Under the pieces are notes generated by a model. The model ran no database searches. It worked only from the letters and a program-made list of their open reading frames with translations, and was not told the DNA's origin. Made by a program: the position numbers and the translations under genes. A stretch of DNA of 64,000 bases from an uncultured Blautia sp. (GTDB taxonomy: Bacteria; Bacillota; Clostridia; Lachnospirales; Lachnospiraceae): assembly GCA_900551075.1 (NCBI GenBank), contig URVB01000013.1, positions 8,064 through 72,063 on the forward strand. Direction: 5' to 3'. Shown piece by piece: positions 33,755-42,187 of the stretch. The first letter of the stretch is position 1; every line of letters starts with the position of its first letter.

Positions 33755-34741
33755 ATGCGCAAAAGAAAATCAGAGAACAGCGGATTTAATGTTTGGCGTT
33801 CTTATTCTGACATGATGGCGGGCGTCCTGCTTTTATTCGTCCTGATTATGTGCGTCACGCTTTTCCAGGCACAGAAAAGCTACAATGAGAGCATCAAAGA
33901 GCGGGATGAGAAGATTGCACTCCAGGAAGAATATACTTTGGAAATTCTGGCGCAGCAGAATGCCCTGGAAGAAAAAGAGGGACAGCTCAAGGATCAGGAT
34001 AAACAGTTAAAGACCCAGGATGAGGAGCTGGAAAAGCAGAAGCAGCTTCTGGCAGAATTGGCAGCGAAGCTGAAGGAACAGGAAAGCACTTTGAATGCGC
34101 AGCAGACAGCCCTGGATGAAAAGACATCTCTGCTTGCGGATCAGCAGGCCCAGATCGATCAGATCATTGGTGTAAAGGCTGAGGTTGTGGAATCCCTGAA
34201 AAAAGAATTTTCCAGGAATAATGTCAATGTGGACATTGATGCACAGACAGGAGCCCTGACTCTGGATGCCAATGTTATGTTCGACTATGACGAGGCTGAA
34301 CTGACGGATGAAGGAAAGCAGGCGCTTTTGCAGGTCCTTCCGATTTACTGCAAGGTGCTTTTGGAAGAGAAGCATATGCCCTATCTGGCAGAGATCATCA
34401 TTGATGGCTATACGGATACCGATGGGGATTACAGTTATAACCTGGAGCTTTCCCAGCAGCGGTCCCTGGCAGTGGCCCAGTATCTGCTGGATATCCAGTA
34501 TGATTTTCTGGATGACACCCAGATTAAAAGTCTGGAAAATTATCTGACTGTAAACGGTCATTCTATGGCCAATCCTATTTTGGATGCCAATGGAAATGTA
34601 GATAAGGATGCATCCAGACGAGTAGAGGTCAAATTCCGCTTAAAGGATGATGAGATGATCGATGAGCTGAACAAGATCATGACAGCCTCTGAAGAGACAA
34701 ATCAGGAAGCAGACCAGGAAACAGGAAAAACAGAACCTTAA
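33755..34741 (+). CDS. OmpA/MotB-type peptidoglycan-binding partner, ZorB-like
   Basis: A 328-residue protein with a single N-terminal membrane segment that contains the proton-relay Asp (RSYSDMMAGVLLLFVLIM, Asp near residue 19), a ~110-residue Gln/Glu/Lys-rich coiled coil (QAQKSYNES...), and a C-terminal OmpA-like domain (about 180-310) with IDGYTDTDGDYSYNLELSQQRS and ASRRVEVKFRL, which bind peptidoglycan. With the upstream MotA/ExbB-like protein it should make an ion-driven inner-membrane motor anchored to the wall. There are no flagellar genes and no ZorC, ZorD or ZorE neighbours in the window. Confidence 0.82.
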   Translation: MRKRKSENSGFNVWRSYSDMMAGVLLLFVLIMCVTLFQAQKSYNESIKERDEKIALQEEYTLEILAQQNALEEKEGQLKDQDKQLKTQDEELEKQKQLLAELAAKLKEQESTLNAQQTALDEKTSLLADQQAQIDQIIGVKAEVVESLKKEFSRNNVNVDIDAQTGALTLDANVMFDYDEAELTDEGKQALLQVLPIYCKVLLEEKHMPYLAEIIIDGYTDTDGDYSYNLELSQQRSLAVAQYLLDIQYDFLDDTQIKSLENYLTVNGHSMANPILDANGNVDKDASRRVEVKFRLKDDEMIDELNKIMTASEETNQEADQETGKTEP

Positions 34742-34756
34742 ATTTGCAGGTAAGGA

Positions 34757-34798
34757 ATGAAAAGCATGCGCGCCCGCCGGGCACACATGCTTTTTCAT
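34757..34798 (+). terminator. Bidirectional terminator between ZorB-like and MATE genes
   Basis: ATGAAAAGCATG pairs with CATGCTTTTTCAT around a GC-rich loop that itself can fold; T-rich on the plus strand and A-rich before it, so it can serve the convergent minus-strand gene as well. Confidence 0.75.
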
Positions 34799-34833
34799 AT
34801 CAGGAAAGTATTTGGTTTCATGATATCAACAAT

Positions 34834-36204
34834 TCATCCAAGCTTTGCCAATGCTTCCTCTGAAACGATTTTTTTGCGGACGCACAGGAAGATAATGCCT
34901 GCGGTCGTCGCAGCCGTAATATCGGAAATGGGCTCTGCATAGTAAACGCCCATAACTCCGAAGAATTTCGGCAGGATAATCGCAAGGGGAATCAGAAGGA
35001 ATACCTTGCGCAGCAGAGCAATAAAGAGAGAAATTTTTGCCTGTCCCAGACCCATAAAGGTGGTTTGGCAGCCCATTTGAATCCCGAATATCCAGATACC
35101 TGCCATGAAGACCGGCATGACTCTTCTGACCAACTGAATCAGCTCCTGATTAGAGGTAAAGATTCCCGCAAAAACGCCAGGAAAGGCAACCGTGCAGATA
35201 CAGGCAATGGTAGCCACTGCAAATGTGAAGGCAATGGCAAGCTGATAGGTTTTTCTGACTCTTTCGAATTTGCGGGCGCCGAAATTGTAGCTGATGATCG
35301 GCTGGATACCCTGGGTAAAGCCCTGGATGGGAATGACCACAAGCTGCATCACACTCTGAAGAATTGTCATAGAGCCCACATATAAGTCGCCTCCATAGGT
35401 CTGAAGCCCGCGGTTCAGAACAATGTTGATCGCGCTTTCTGTTGCCTGCATGATAAAGGGAGAAATTCCCAGTGCCATGATACTTCCGATAATACGAAAG
35501 TCCGGTTTTAAATGAATGCGGCGGATACGCATAACCGTTTTTTCGGAGAACAGGAACCGGAGGACCCAGGCTGCACTGAGTGCCTGGGAGATAATGGTTG
35601 CCAGGGCAGCGCCGCGCACATCCATATGGAATACAAAAATGAAAACGGGATCCAGAACAATATTGGTAACGGCACCGATCAATACGGAGAGCATGGCCGT
35701 CTTTGCCTGACCCTGGGAGGAAATGAACATATTCAGGCCAAGCGCAAACTGAACAAATACAGTCCCGACCAGATAGATGGTAATATAGCTCTGTGCATAG
35801 ATGATCGTCTGGTCACTGGCACCGAACATATACAAAAGCGGCCGCTTAAAGATCATAAAAAATACGGTCAGCATCACAGAAAAAAAGAGAAGAACGCTGA
35901 CACCGTTTCCCAGAATTTTCTCTGCTCTGTCCCGGTCACCTTTGCCGAGGGCTATGGCGGCCAGCGGAGCACCTCCCGCACCGATGAAGGCGCTGAAGGC
36001 GGATATCAGCATCAGAATCGGAAAGGTCAGTCCGACCCCTGTCAGGGCAATGTGCCCGATATCCTTGATATGCCCGATATACATGCGGTCTACAATGTTA
36101 TAAAGTACATTGATGAGCTGAGCAATGACAGAAGGGATCGCAAGGCTCAGCATAAGTTTTGGAAGCGGCATGGTTCCCAGCCGTTCGTCTTGTGATTGCT
36201 GCAT
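34834..36204 (-). CDS. MATE family efflux transporter
   Basis: Twelve-helix multidrug/toxin exporter of 456 residues driven by Na+ or H+. The two halves show the MATE internal repeat: SLAIPSVIAQLINVLYNIVDRMYIGH at the start of half one, and GISPFIMQATESAINIVLNR at the start of half two; PIQGFTQGIQPIISYNFGA is a strong family segment. The natural substrate is unknown. It is transcribed alone against its neighbours. Confidence 0.92.
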   Translation of the reverse strand: MQQSQDERLGTMPLPKLMLSLAIPSVIAQLINVLYNIVDRMYIGHIKDIGHIALTGVGLTFPILMLISAFSAFIGAGGAPLAAIALGKGDRDRAEKILGNGVSVLLFFSVMLTVFFMIFKRPLLYMFGASDQTIIYAQSYITIYLVGTVFVQFALGLNMFISSQGQAKTAMLSVLIGAVTNIVLDPVFIFVFHMDVRGAALATIISQALSAAWVLRFLFSEKTVMRIRRIHLKPDFRIIGSIMALGISPFIMQATESAINIVLNRGLQTYGGDLYVGSMTILQSVMQLVVIPIQGFTQGIQPIISYNFGARKFERVRKTYQLAIAFTFAVATIACICTVAFPGVFAGIFTSNQELIQLVRRVMPVFMAGIWIFGIQMGCQTTFMGLGQAKISLFIALLRKVFLLIPLAIILPKFFGVMGVYYAEPISDITAATTAGIIFLCVRKKIVSEEALAKLG

Positions 36205-36396
36205 AAAAATTCCCCGTTTCTTTCGTTTTCAGAACAGTATAGCATATCCCTGTATAAAGAGCAACCGGGAAGAAGCCTTCCCAGATGAGTTCCGGATACG
36301 GGCTTACTGCATATTTTAAGAATAACAGTGTTCATTTTGGGAAAATTGTGATATGATGGCAAAGCATAAAAATATGGACAGAAAGAGAGAAAGTAT

Positions 36397-37173
36397 ATGA
36401 AAGTAATACTCGGATTATTGATTCCTTTTTTTGGAACGACACTTGGCTCAGCCTGTGTTTTCTTTATGAAAAGGGAATTAAAGCCTGCCGTACAGAAAGC
36501 CTTTTTGGGGCTTGCTTCCGGGGTTATGGTGGCAGCATCTGTTTGGTCTCTGCTGATCCCGGCCATGGATATGAGCGGGGCTATGGGCAGATTTGCCTTT
36601 ATCCCTGCCGTTGCAGGATTCCTCCTGGGGATCGGGTTTTTGCTGCTTATGGATAAAACCGTGCCGCATCTTCATTTAGGCGCGGAGGAATCAGAAGGCC
36701 CGAAGGTGGCTTTAAAAAAAACAACCATGCTTGTCCTTGCAGTAACACTTCACAATATACCGGAAGGGCTTTCGGCCGGGGCTGTATTTGCGGGCGCTGT
36801 TTCAGGAAATGAAACAGTGACAATCGCAGGAGCATTTGCCCTGGCAATTGGAATCGCAGTGCAGAATTTTCCGGAGGGTGCGATTATCTCCATGCCCTTA
36901 AGGGGCGCAGGCGTGAGCCGCAGAAGAGCTTTTCTCTATGGGGCATTGTCGGGAATTGTAGAACCGATTGCCGGAGGAATCACTCTGCTTCTTGCTGCAT
37001 ATATTACGCCGATGCTTCCGTATCTTCTGGCATTTGCGGCAGGCGCCATGATCTATGTGGTTGTGGAGGAGCTGATACCGGAGGCGAATGAGGGGGAGCA
37101 CAGCAACATCGGTACGATTGCTTTTGGGGCAGGGTTTGTGCTGATGATGATATTGGATGTAGCACTTGGCTGA
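36397..37173 (+). CDS. ZIP family metal transporter
   Basis: A 258-residue polytopic protein with about eight membrane helices. TM4 and TM5 carry the ZIP binuclear metal site: LHNIPEGLSAGAVFAG (His, Glu) and QNFPEGAIISMPL (Asn, Glu in place of HxxxE at the first position, as in ZupT/GufA types). A short His-poor cytoplasmic loop HLHLGAEESEGP precedes TM4. It takes up zinc or other divalent metals. Start ATG 36397 follows AGAGAGAAAG; the gene is followed closely by an EamA transporter. Confidence 0.9.
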   Translation: MKVILGLLIPFFGTTLGSACVFFMKRELKPAVQKAFLGLASGVMVAASVWSLLIPAMDMSGAMGRFAFIPAVAGFLLGIGFLLLMDKTVPHLHLGAEESEGPKVALKKTTMLVLAVTLHNIPEGLSAGAVFAGAVSGNETVTIAGAFALAIGIAVQNFPEGAIISMPLRGAGVSRRRAFLYGALSGIVEPIAGGITLLLAAYITPMLPYLLAFAAGAMIYVVVEELIPEANEGEHSNIGTIAFGAGFVLMMILDVALG

Positions 37174-37209
37174 GCATCCATTACAAAGGACGGAATGAGG
37201 GGAGAACAT

Positions 37210-38079
37210 ATGAAAAAATCAGCACCGGCCTGCATTATCACAGCCGGAATCTTATGGGGAATCATGGGGATTTTTGTGAGAAGGCTTGGCACTTATGGAT
37301 TCACTTCCATACAGATTGCATCCCTTCGTATTATGGTGGGAGCATGGATCTTTTTGCCTCTGACCGCAGTCATGGACAGAGAAAAGCTGAAAATCCATAT
37401 TCGGGACATCGGCTGGTTTCTGGGTCTTGGGATTGCAAGCATCCTGCTTTTTACGGTTTGCTATTTTACGACGATTTCTATGGCATCGCTTTCCGTTGCT
37501 GCGATTTTATTGTATACAGCGCCAATCATGGTGATGGTAATGTCTTTGGCCTTATTTCATGAGAGGCTGACGCTTCAAAAGGCAGCGGCCCTATTTCTGG
37601 CGTTTGCAGGCTGCATCCTGGTAACAGGAATCGGAGGCGGGATGAAAATATCCGCGGCTGCATTGGGATTTGGACTGATGTCAGGGGTTGGTTATGGACT
37701 TTACAGTATTCTTGGGACGTATGTTCTTCGGAAATACAGTCCGATCACTGTAACGACCTATGCGTTTCTCTGCGGCGGGGCAGGCGCTCTTTTGGTCTGT
37801 AATCCCTCAGACCTGCTATCAAAGATTCAGCGTACGGATGAGAAGGGAATTCTTATTTTGCTGATTTTTTTGACTGCCTTTGTGACAGCAGTGCTTCCAT
37901 ATCTTTTTTACACCACTGGTCTTGTGTCTATGAGAGCCAGCTCTGCGTCCATTATGGCATCTGTAGAACCTGTAGTTGCAACCATTGCCGGAGTGATCGT
38001 ATTTCATGAGGCGCTTACGCCTATGTCTTTTCTTGGAATCGTTCTGGTGCTGGCTGCGATCACAATCCTGAATTTATAA
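37210..38079 (+). CDS. EamA/DMT family transporter
   Basis: Ten predicted membrane helices in 289 residues arranged as two EamA repeats (ILWGIMGIFVRRLG at the start of the first, LGFGLMSGVGYGLYSILG at the start of the second, ending PVVATIAGVIVFHEALT). Members export or exchange small metabolites such as amino acids; the substrate is not predictable. ATG 37210 with AGGGGAG five bases upstream is preferred over an in-frame ATG at 37195 that overlaps that site. Confidence 0.88.
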   Translation: MKKSAPACIITAGILWGIMGIFVRRLGTYGFTSIQIASLRIMVGAWIFLPLTAVMDREKLKIHIRDIGWFLGLGIASILLFTVCYFTTISMASLSVAAILLYTAPIMVMVMSLALFHERLTLQKAAALFLAFAGCILVTGIGGGMKISAAALGFGLMSGVGYGLYSILGTYVLRKYSPITVTTYAFLCGGAGALLVCNPSDLLSKIQRTDEKGILILLIFLTAFVTAVLPYLFYTTGLVSMRASSASIMASVEPVVATIAGVIVFHEALTPMSFLGIVLVLAAITILNL

Positions 38080-38104
38080 ATATACAAACTTTTGAATTTA
38101 TAAA
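38070..38104. repeat. 11-base direct repeat at the end of the EamA gene
   Basis: GAATTTATAAA occurs at 38070-38080 (covering the stop codon) and again at 38094-38104, separated by 13 bases. It may be chance in AT-rich DNA, or a slippage product. Confidence 0.35.
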
Positions 38105-38110
38105 AAATAC

Positions 38111-38139
38111 TTGCAATGCCGGTCTTTCTATTGTATAAT
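38111..38139 (+). promoter_or_regulatory. Sigma-A promoter of rplS
   Basis: TTGCAA (38111-38116), 17-base spacer, TATAAT (38134-38139). Transcription would start near 38146, leaving a ~70-base leader before rplS. Confidence 0.75.
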
Positions 38140-38215
38140 CATTGATGTTGTAAAAAAGATGGTCCTCTGTTACAGGTTATGTATTAAGAACATCCGGAAG
38201 AATAGGAGAAAAAAC

Positions 38216-38563
38216 ATGAACGAAATTATCAAAAACATCGAAGCTGAGCAGTTAAAAGCAGAAGTTCCGCAGTTTTGCGTGGGCGATACGGTAAGAGTAC
38301 ACGCAATGATCAAGGAAGGTACCCGTGAGAGAATCCAGATTTTTGAGGGTACGGTTCTGAAGAGACAGGGCGGAAGCACCAGAGAGACTTTCACAGTAAG
38401 AAAGAGCTCCAATGGTGTAGGCGTTGAAAAAACATGGCCGCTGCATTCCCCACACGTAGTAAAGGTAGAAGTGATCCGCCGCGGTAAAGTGCGCCGTGCA
38501 AAACTGAACTATTTAAGAGACCGTGTTGGTAAATCTGCGAAGGTTAAAGAGCGCGTCAGATAA
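38216..38563 (+). CDS. rplS: 50S ribosomal protein L19
   Basis: L19 sits at the interface of the ribosomal subunits. The 115-residue protein shows FCVGDTVRVHAMIKEGTRERIQIFEGTV and the conserved C-terminal part with GVGVEKTWPLHSPHV and RRGKVRRAKLNYLRDR. ATG 38216 follows AATAGGAGAA; in-frame starts further upstream would run into the promoter. In many Firmicutes rplS is followed, as here, by a signal peptidase and ylqF. Confidence 0.97.
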   Translation: MNEIIKNIEAEQLKAEVPQFCVGDTVRVHAMIKEGTRERIQIFEGTVLKRQGGSTRETFTVRKSSNGVGVEKTWPLHSPHVVKVEVIRRGKVRRAKLNYLRDRVGKSAKVKERVR

Positions 38564-38588
38564 TGAAAATTTCAGAGTTTTAAAAAGC

Positions 38589-38624
38589 AGGGACAATAAC
38601 GATGGCTATTGTCCCTCTTTTTCC
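38589..38624 (+). terminator. Terminator of rplS
   Basis: AGGGACAATA is a perfect complement of TATTGTCCCT with an 8-base loop, followed by CTTTTT. It separates rplS from the signal peptidase homologue and the ATG in its loop (38602) is therefore an unlikely start. Confidence 0.88.
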
Positions 38625-38640
38625 ATTATGGAGAAGCGAT

Positions 38641-39234
38641 ATGAAAATTAAAAATTGGAAAAAAAATCCCAAAATAGCTGAGACAAGAGAAAGGCTGGAA
38701 AACGAAAAAATCCGAAAAGTATTGATATGGATTTTTGAGCTTACTGTGACGCTTGTCTTTGCCGCAGTGGTGGCAATTGCAATGTTTCAGTCAGTGACCA
38801 TGCAGGAAAGCTCCATGGAGCCCACCTTGTCTGTTGGTGACAGATTTTTTATGAATCGTGTGATATATAAGGTGTCCTCTCCCCAGCGGGGCGATATCAT
38901 TGTGTTTAAGACCAATGCCAGTGATGAGGCAGCTCTTCATATCCGGCGTGTCATCGGACTTCCGGGAGAAACCGTTCAGATCGCTGACGGACGCATTCTG
39001 ATCAACGGAGAAACCTATAAGGAGGGCCGGGATTTTCCGAATATCAGCAATGCGGGAACGGCAGCCAATCCGATCACGTTGGAATCGGGAGAATATTTTG
39101 TGCTGGGGGATAACCGCAACAACAGTGAGGACAGCCGGTATGGAGACATCGGTAAGGTGAAAAAGCGTTACATTGTGGGAAAGCTTTGGTTTACCTGTTC
39201 TCCTTTGAAAAAAATTGGATTTTTGAAAGGTTAG
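38641..39234 (+). CDS. lepB: Signal peptidase I homologue with Arg at the catalytic Lys position
   Basis: S26-type protein of 197 residues: a basic cytoplasmic start, one membrane segment (about 25-50), the nucleophile Ser58 in ESSMEPTL, and the GDNRNNSEDSR box near residue 162. In the position where signal peptidases carry the general-base Lys (YVKRVIGLPG type), this protein has HIRRVIGLPGE, i.e. Arg102. The codons read CGG CGT, so no simple misreading of one base restores Lys. It may be inactive, use another base, or have a specialised role; the homologue at 3929 keeps the Lys. Start ATG 38641 has GGAGAA upstream and lies after the rplS terminator. Confidence 0.82.
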   Translation: MKIKNWKKNPKIAETRERLENEKIRKVLIWIFELTVTLVFAAVVAIAMFQSVTMQESSMEPTLSVGDRFFMNRVIYKVSSPQRGDIIVFKTNASDEAALHIRRVIGLPGETVQIADGRILINGETYKEGRDFPNISNAGTAANPITLESGEYFVLGDNRNNSEDSRYGDIGKVKKRYIVGKLWFTCSPLKKIGFLKG

Positions 39235-39239
39235 AGAAT

Positions 39240-40097
39240 ATGAACGTACAGTGGTATCCAGGTCATATGACAAAAGCAAAGCGCCAGATGCAGGAGGACA
39301 TCCGGCTGATCGATCTCATCATTGAGCTTCTGGACGCGCGCGTGCCTTTATCCAGCAGGAATCCGGATATTGATGAACTGGGAAAGAACAAATCCCGTTT
39401 GATTCTGCTGAACAAGGCAGATTTGGCGGATGAACGGCAGAACGAGGCATGGAAGGCTTATTTTCAGGAAAAGGGCTTTTATGTGGTAAAAGCAGATTCC
39501 AGAAACGGTTCCGGAATAAAAGCGATCCAGAATGTTATTCAGGATGTATGTAAAGAGAAAATTGAAAGGGACAGACGGCGGGGGATCAAAAACCGTCCGA
39601 TCCGCGCTATGGTGGCAGGGATTCCTAATGTGGGAAAATCCACGTTTATCAATACCTTTGCGGGAAAAGCCTGCACAAAGACAGGCAACAGGCCCGGCGT
39701 TACCAAAGGCAGGCAGTGGATTCGTCTGAATAAGGGCGTGGAGCTCTTGGATACACCCGGAATCCTCTGGCCGAAATTCCAGGATCAGGAGGTAGGTATC
39801 CGCCTGGCCTTTGTCGGGTCTGTCAAGGATGATATCCTGCATATGGAAGAGCTCTCTCTTAAGCTTCTTTCTTATCTGCAGACACATTATGAGGGACTGC
39901 TTGGTAAGCGGTATGGAATTTCGGAGGAGGGCTCTGCCCTGGAGCTTCTGGAGGCGATCGCGAAGGTCAGAGGCTGCCTGAAAAAAGGGGAGGAGCTGGA
40001 TTATGGCAAAGCATCCGGAATTCTCTTTGATGATTTCCGTGCCGGAAAGATCGGGCGGATCACTCTGGAGTGGGCAGATGCAAAAGGCCGGGAGTAG
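39240..40097 (+). CDS. ylqF: Ribosome biogenesis GTPase YlqF/RbgA
   Basis: Circularly permuted GTPase that completes assembly of the 50S subunit. Product starts VQWYPGHMTKAKRQM; the G motifs are in permuted order: G4 LNKADL near residue 60, G5 SRNGSG, then G1 GIPNVGKSTFIN near 125, G2 and G3 LLDTPGILWPK near 170. The C-terminal ANTAR-like RNA-binding region follows. 285 residues. It begins six bases after the signal peptidase homologue stop. Confidence 0.94.
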   Translation: MNVQWYPGHMTKAKRQMQEDIRLIDLIIELLDARVPLSSRNPDIDELGKNKSRLILLNKADLADERQNEAWKAYFQEKGFYVVKADSRNGSGIKAIQNVIQDVCKEKIERDRRRGIKNRPIRAMVAGIPNVGKSTFINTFAGKACTKTGNRPGVTKGRQWIRLNKGVELLDTPGILWPKFQDQEVGIRLAFVGSVKDDILHMEELSLKLLSYLQTHYEGLLGKRYGISEEGSALELLEAIAKVRGCLKKGEELDYGKASGILFDDFRAGKIGRITLEWADAKGRE

Positions 40098-40103
40098 TTA
40101 TAT

Positions 40104-40874
40104 ATGAAAACGATAGATGAAATCAGGGCGGAGCTCGCTGCTGCGGCCCCGGATATTTTTGAAACGCTTTGTAAAAAGTACGAAGATGATTCCAGAAGGG
40201 GTGTGCAGAAGCTTTTGATCCAATACAGGAAGCAGCGGGAAGCCCTGGAAAAAGAAATAAAGCGTACGGAACAAATGAAAAAATTTGAGCGGCAGTATGA
40301 AGAACAAGGATATCTCTGCGGAATTGACGAGGTAGGGAGAGGCCCCCTGGCGGGGCCCGTCGTAGCCTGTGCGGTAATTCTTCCAAAGGACTGTAAGATT
40401 TTATACCTTAATGATTCCAAGAAGCTGACCGCAAAGAAAAGAGAAGAATTGTATGAGGTCATCATGGAGCAGGCAGTTTCTGTGGGAATCGGCATGGTGG
40501 GGCCCGCGCGTATTGACGAGATCAACATCCTGCAGGCAACCTATGAGGCTATGCGGCGTGCAGTCGGGAAGCTTACAGTGAAGCCGCAGGTGCTCCTGAA
40601 TGATGCGGTGACGATTCCGGATATTGCGATTCCTCAGGTTCCGATCATCAAGGGCGACGCCAGGAGCGTTTCCATTGCCGCTGCGAGTATTGTAGCTAAG
40701 GTAACAAGAGACCGGATGATGATGGAGTATGATAAAGTCATGCCGGAGTATGGATTTGCCTCCAACAAAGGCTATGGGGCGGCAGCTCATATTGAGGCAT
40801 TGAAAAAATACGGACCCTCTCCGATTCACCGGGCAACGTTTATCAGGAATTTTGTACAGAAGATACCTACATAG
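40104..40874 (+). CDS. rnhB: Ribonuclease HII
   Basis: Removes ribonucleotides and RNA from RNA:DNA duplexes. The 256-residue protein has an N-terminal extension of ~70 residues (typical of Firmicute RNase HII) and the catalytic DEDD residues: CGIDEVGRGPLAGP (Asp, Glu), LNDAVTIPD (Asp) and the Asp in TRDRMM. A KGYGAAAHIEAL segment is also typical. Close spacing with ylqF and overlap with yraN point to one operon. Confidence 0.94.
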   Translation: MKTIDEIRAELAAAAPDIFETLCKKYEDDSRRGVQKLLIQYRKQREALEKEIKRTEQMKKFERQYEEQGYLCGIDEVGRGPLAGPVVACAVILPKDCKILYLNDSKKLTAKKREELYEVIMEQAVSVGIGMVGPARIDEINILQATYEAMRRAVGKLTVKPQVLLNDAVTIPDIAIPQVPIIKGDARSVSIAAASIVAKVTRDRMMMEYDKVMPEYGFASNKGYGAAAHIEALKKYGPSPIHRATFIRNFVQKIPT

Positions 40875-41262
40875 AAACAGAAAAGAGCGGTTAGCACTGA
40901 ACACAAATAAAAGAAGAATCGGAAGCTGTTACGAAGAAAAGGCAGCGGCCTTTTTGGAGCAGAAAGGTCTGGTTATCTGTGTACGCAACTTCCGGTGCAG
41001 ATGCGGTGAAATCGATTTGATTGCACAGGATGGGGAATATCTGGTTTTCGTGGAAGTAAAATACAGAGGTTCCGGACACACAGGCAGTTCTCTGGCTGCG
41101 GTAGACAAAAGAAAACAATATGTGATTACGCAGGTGGCGCAGTATTATATGACGACACGGTTGAAAAGTGTGGACCGGCCATGCAGATTTGATGTCATTG
41201 GATTTGATGGGGAAAAGATCTGCTGGATTCCCAATGCGTTTGATGCCTGCGGAAGGTTTTGA
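40852..41262 (+). CDS. YraN family protein (UPF0102), non-ATG start
   Basis: A small nuclease-fold protein: RIGSCYEEKAAAFLEQKGLVI, NFRCRCGEIDLIAQDG and FVEVKYRGSGHTG match the YraN family, which has the PD-(D/E)XK pattern (Glu, Asp, ExK). Homologues start just before the RIGSCYEEKA segment, where no ATG or GTG is found. The frame offers TTG at 40852 (AGGAA just upstream, 23-base overlap with rnhB) and CTG at 40897; either would be a rare start. The role of the family is unclear, perhaps DNA repair or uptake. Confidence 0.82.
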   Translation: MYRRYLHRNRKERLALNTNKRRIGSCYEEKAAAFLEQKGLVICVRNFRCRCGEIDLIAQDGEYLVFVEVKYRGSGHTGSSLAAVDKRKQYVITQVAQYYMTTRLKSVDRPCRFDVIGFDGEKICWIPNAFDACGRF

Positions 41263-41285
41263 CAGATTGGGAGCGGAGGAAACGA

Positions 41286-42137
41286 ATGAAGGTGAATTGG
41301 CATGATGCACATGCGGGCGGCATGCATGTAAATAAAAGCAAAGAGGTTGTGTATTTGACATATCCGCAATTGGAGCAGCTTCCGGAATTTATCCATGGCT
41401 TCAGTACGCGGCTGGGTGGTGTGAGCCAGGGGATTTATGCATCCATGAACCTAAGCTTTACAAGAGGGGATGACGAATCCCGTGTTTTCGAAAATTACAG
41501 ACGTCTGGGAGAGGCCATGGGCTTTGCTGCGGAGGACGTGGTAACTTCCGACCAGACCCATACGACGAACGTGCGTGTGATGAAAGAGCAGGATCGGGGA
41601 AATGGAATTACGAAGCCCAGACCATATACGGATGTGGATGGCATGGTGACAGATGTTCCGGGGCTGGTGCTGGCCACTTTTTTTGCGGACTGCGTACCTC
41701 TGTATTTTGTGGACCCGGAGCATCGAGCCATAGGACTGTCCCATTCCGGCTGGAGAGGTACCGCGGGAAGGATCGGCGCCGTAACTGTGGAAACGATGAA
41801 ATGTGAATATGGTTCCAGGGAAGACCGGATATATGCGGCAATCGGCCCATCCATATGTCAGGATTGTTATGAGGTGAGTGAGGATGTGATTCTCAAGTTT
41901 CGGAAGACCTTTGACAAAAAGCATTGGGACGCACTCTATTATGTGAAAGAAAACGGAAAGTATCAGCTTAACCTCTGGCAGGCAAATAAGATTATACTGA
42001 GAGAAGCAGGAATTTTAGAGGAGCATATTTCCATGCCGAATCTCTGCACCTGCTGCAATCCGGAATTCCTTTTTTCTCATCGGGCATCGAAAGGAAAACG
42101 GGGGAATTTAGCTGCATTTCTGGGAATTCGAAAATAA
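41286..42137 (+). CDS. pgeF: Laccase-domain protein PgeF (peptidoglycan editing factor family)
   Basis: Formerly YfiH/YlmD. The 283-residue protein holds the zinc/copper-type site residues: SDQTHTTNV (His), ADCVPLYF (Cys), and HSGWRGTAGRIG (His). Enterobacterial relatives correct misincorporation of serine in peptidoglycan precursors, and others act as purine nucleoside phosphorylases; which applies here is not evident. ATG 41286 follows GGAGG at a good distance; the in-frame ATG at 41259 would lie in the overlap with yraN. Confidence 0.88.
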   Translation: MKVNWHDAHAGGMHVNKSKEVVYLTYPQLEQLPEFIHGFSTRLGGVSQGIYASMNLSFTRGDDESRVFENYRRLGEAMGFAAEDVVTSDQTHTTNVRVMKEQDRGNGITKPRPYTDVDGMVTDVPGLVLATFFADCVPLYFVDPEHRAIGLSHSGWRGTAGRIGAVTVETMKCEYGSREDRIYAAIGPSICQDCYEVSEDVILKFRKTFDKKHWDALYYVKENGKYQLNLWQANKIILREAGILEEHISMPNLCTCCNPEFLFSHRASKGKRGNLAAFLGIRK

Positions 42138-42151
42138 AGAACAATATGAAT

Positions 42152-42178
42152 TGAGGCGGCCTTAGAAAGACCGCCTCA
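42152..42178. terminator. Symmetric hairpin between convergent pgeF and prs
   Basis: TGAGGCGG (42152-42159) pairs with CCGCCTCA (42171-42178) with further inner pairing. Neither side has a long T-run, but its place between two convergent stops suggests a bidirectional terminator. Confidence 0.55.
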
Positions 42179-42187
42179 CAATATTTA

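Noticed and set aside
32090..34741. Complete Zorya defence system
   Set aside because: Only ZorA/ZorB-like genes are present; flanking genes are a phosphatase and a MATE exporter, with no ZorC, ZorD or ZorE-like product.
35512..36195. 227-codon open frame on the plus strand opposite the MATE gene
   Set aside because: Antisense to an unmistakable MATE transporter; composition is that of a reverse-complement shadow.
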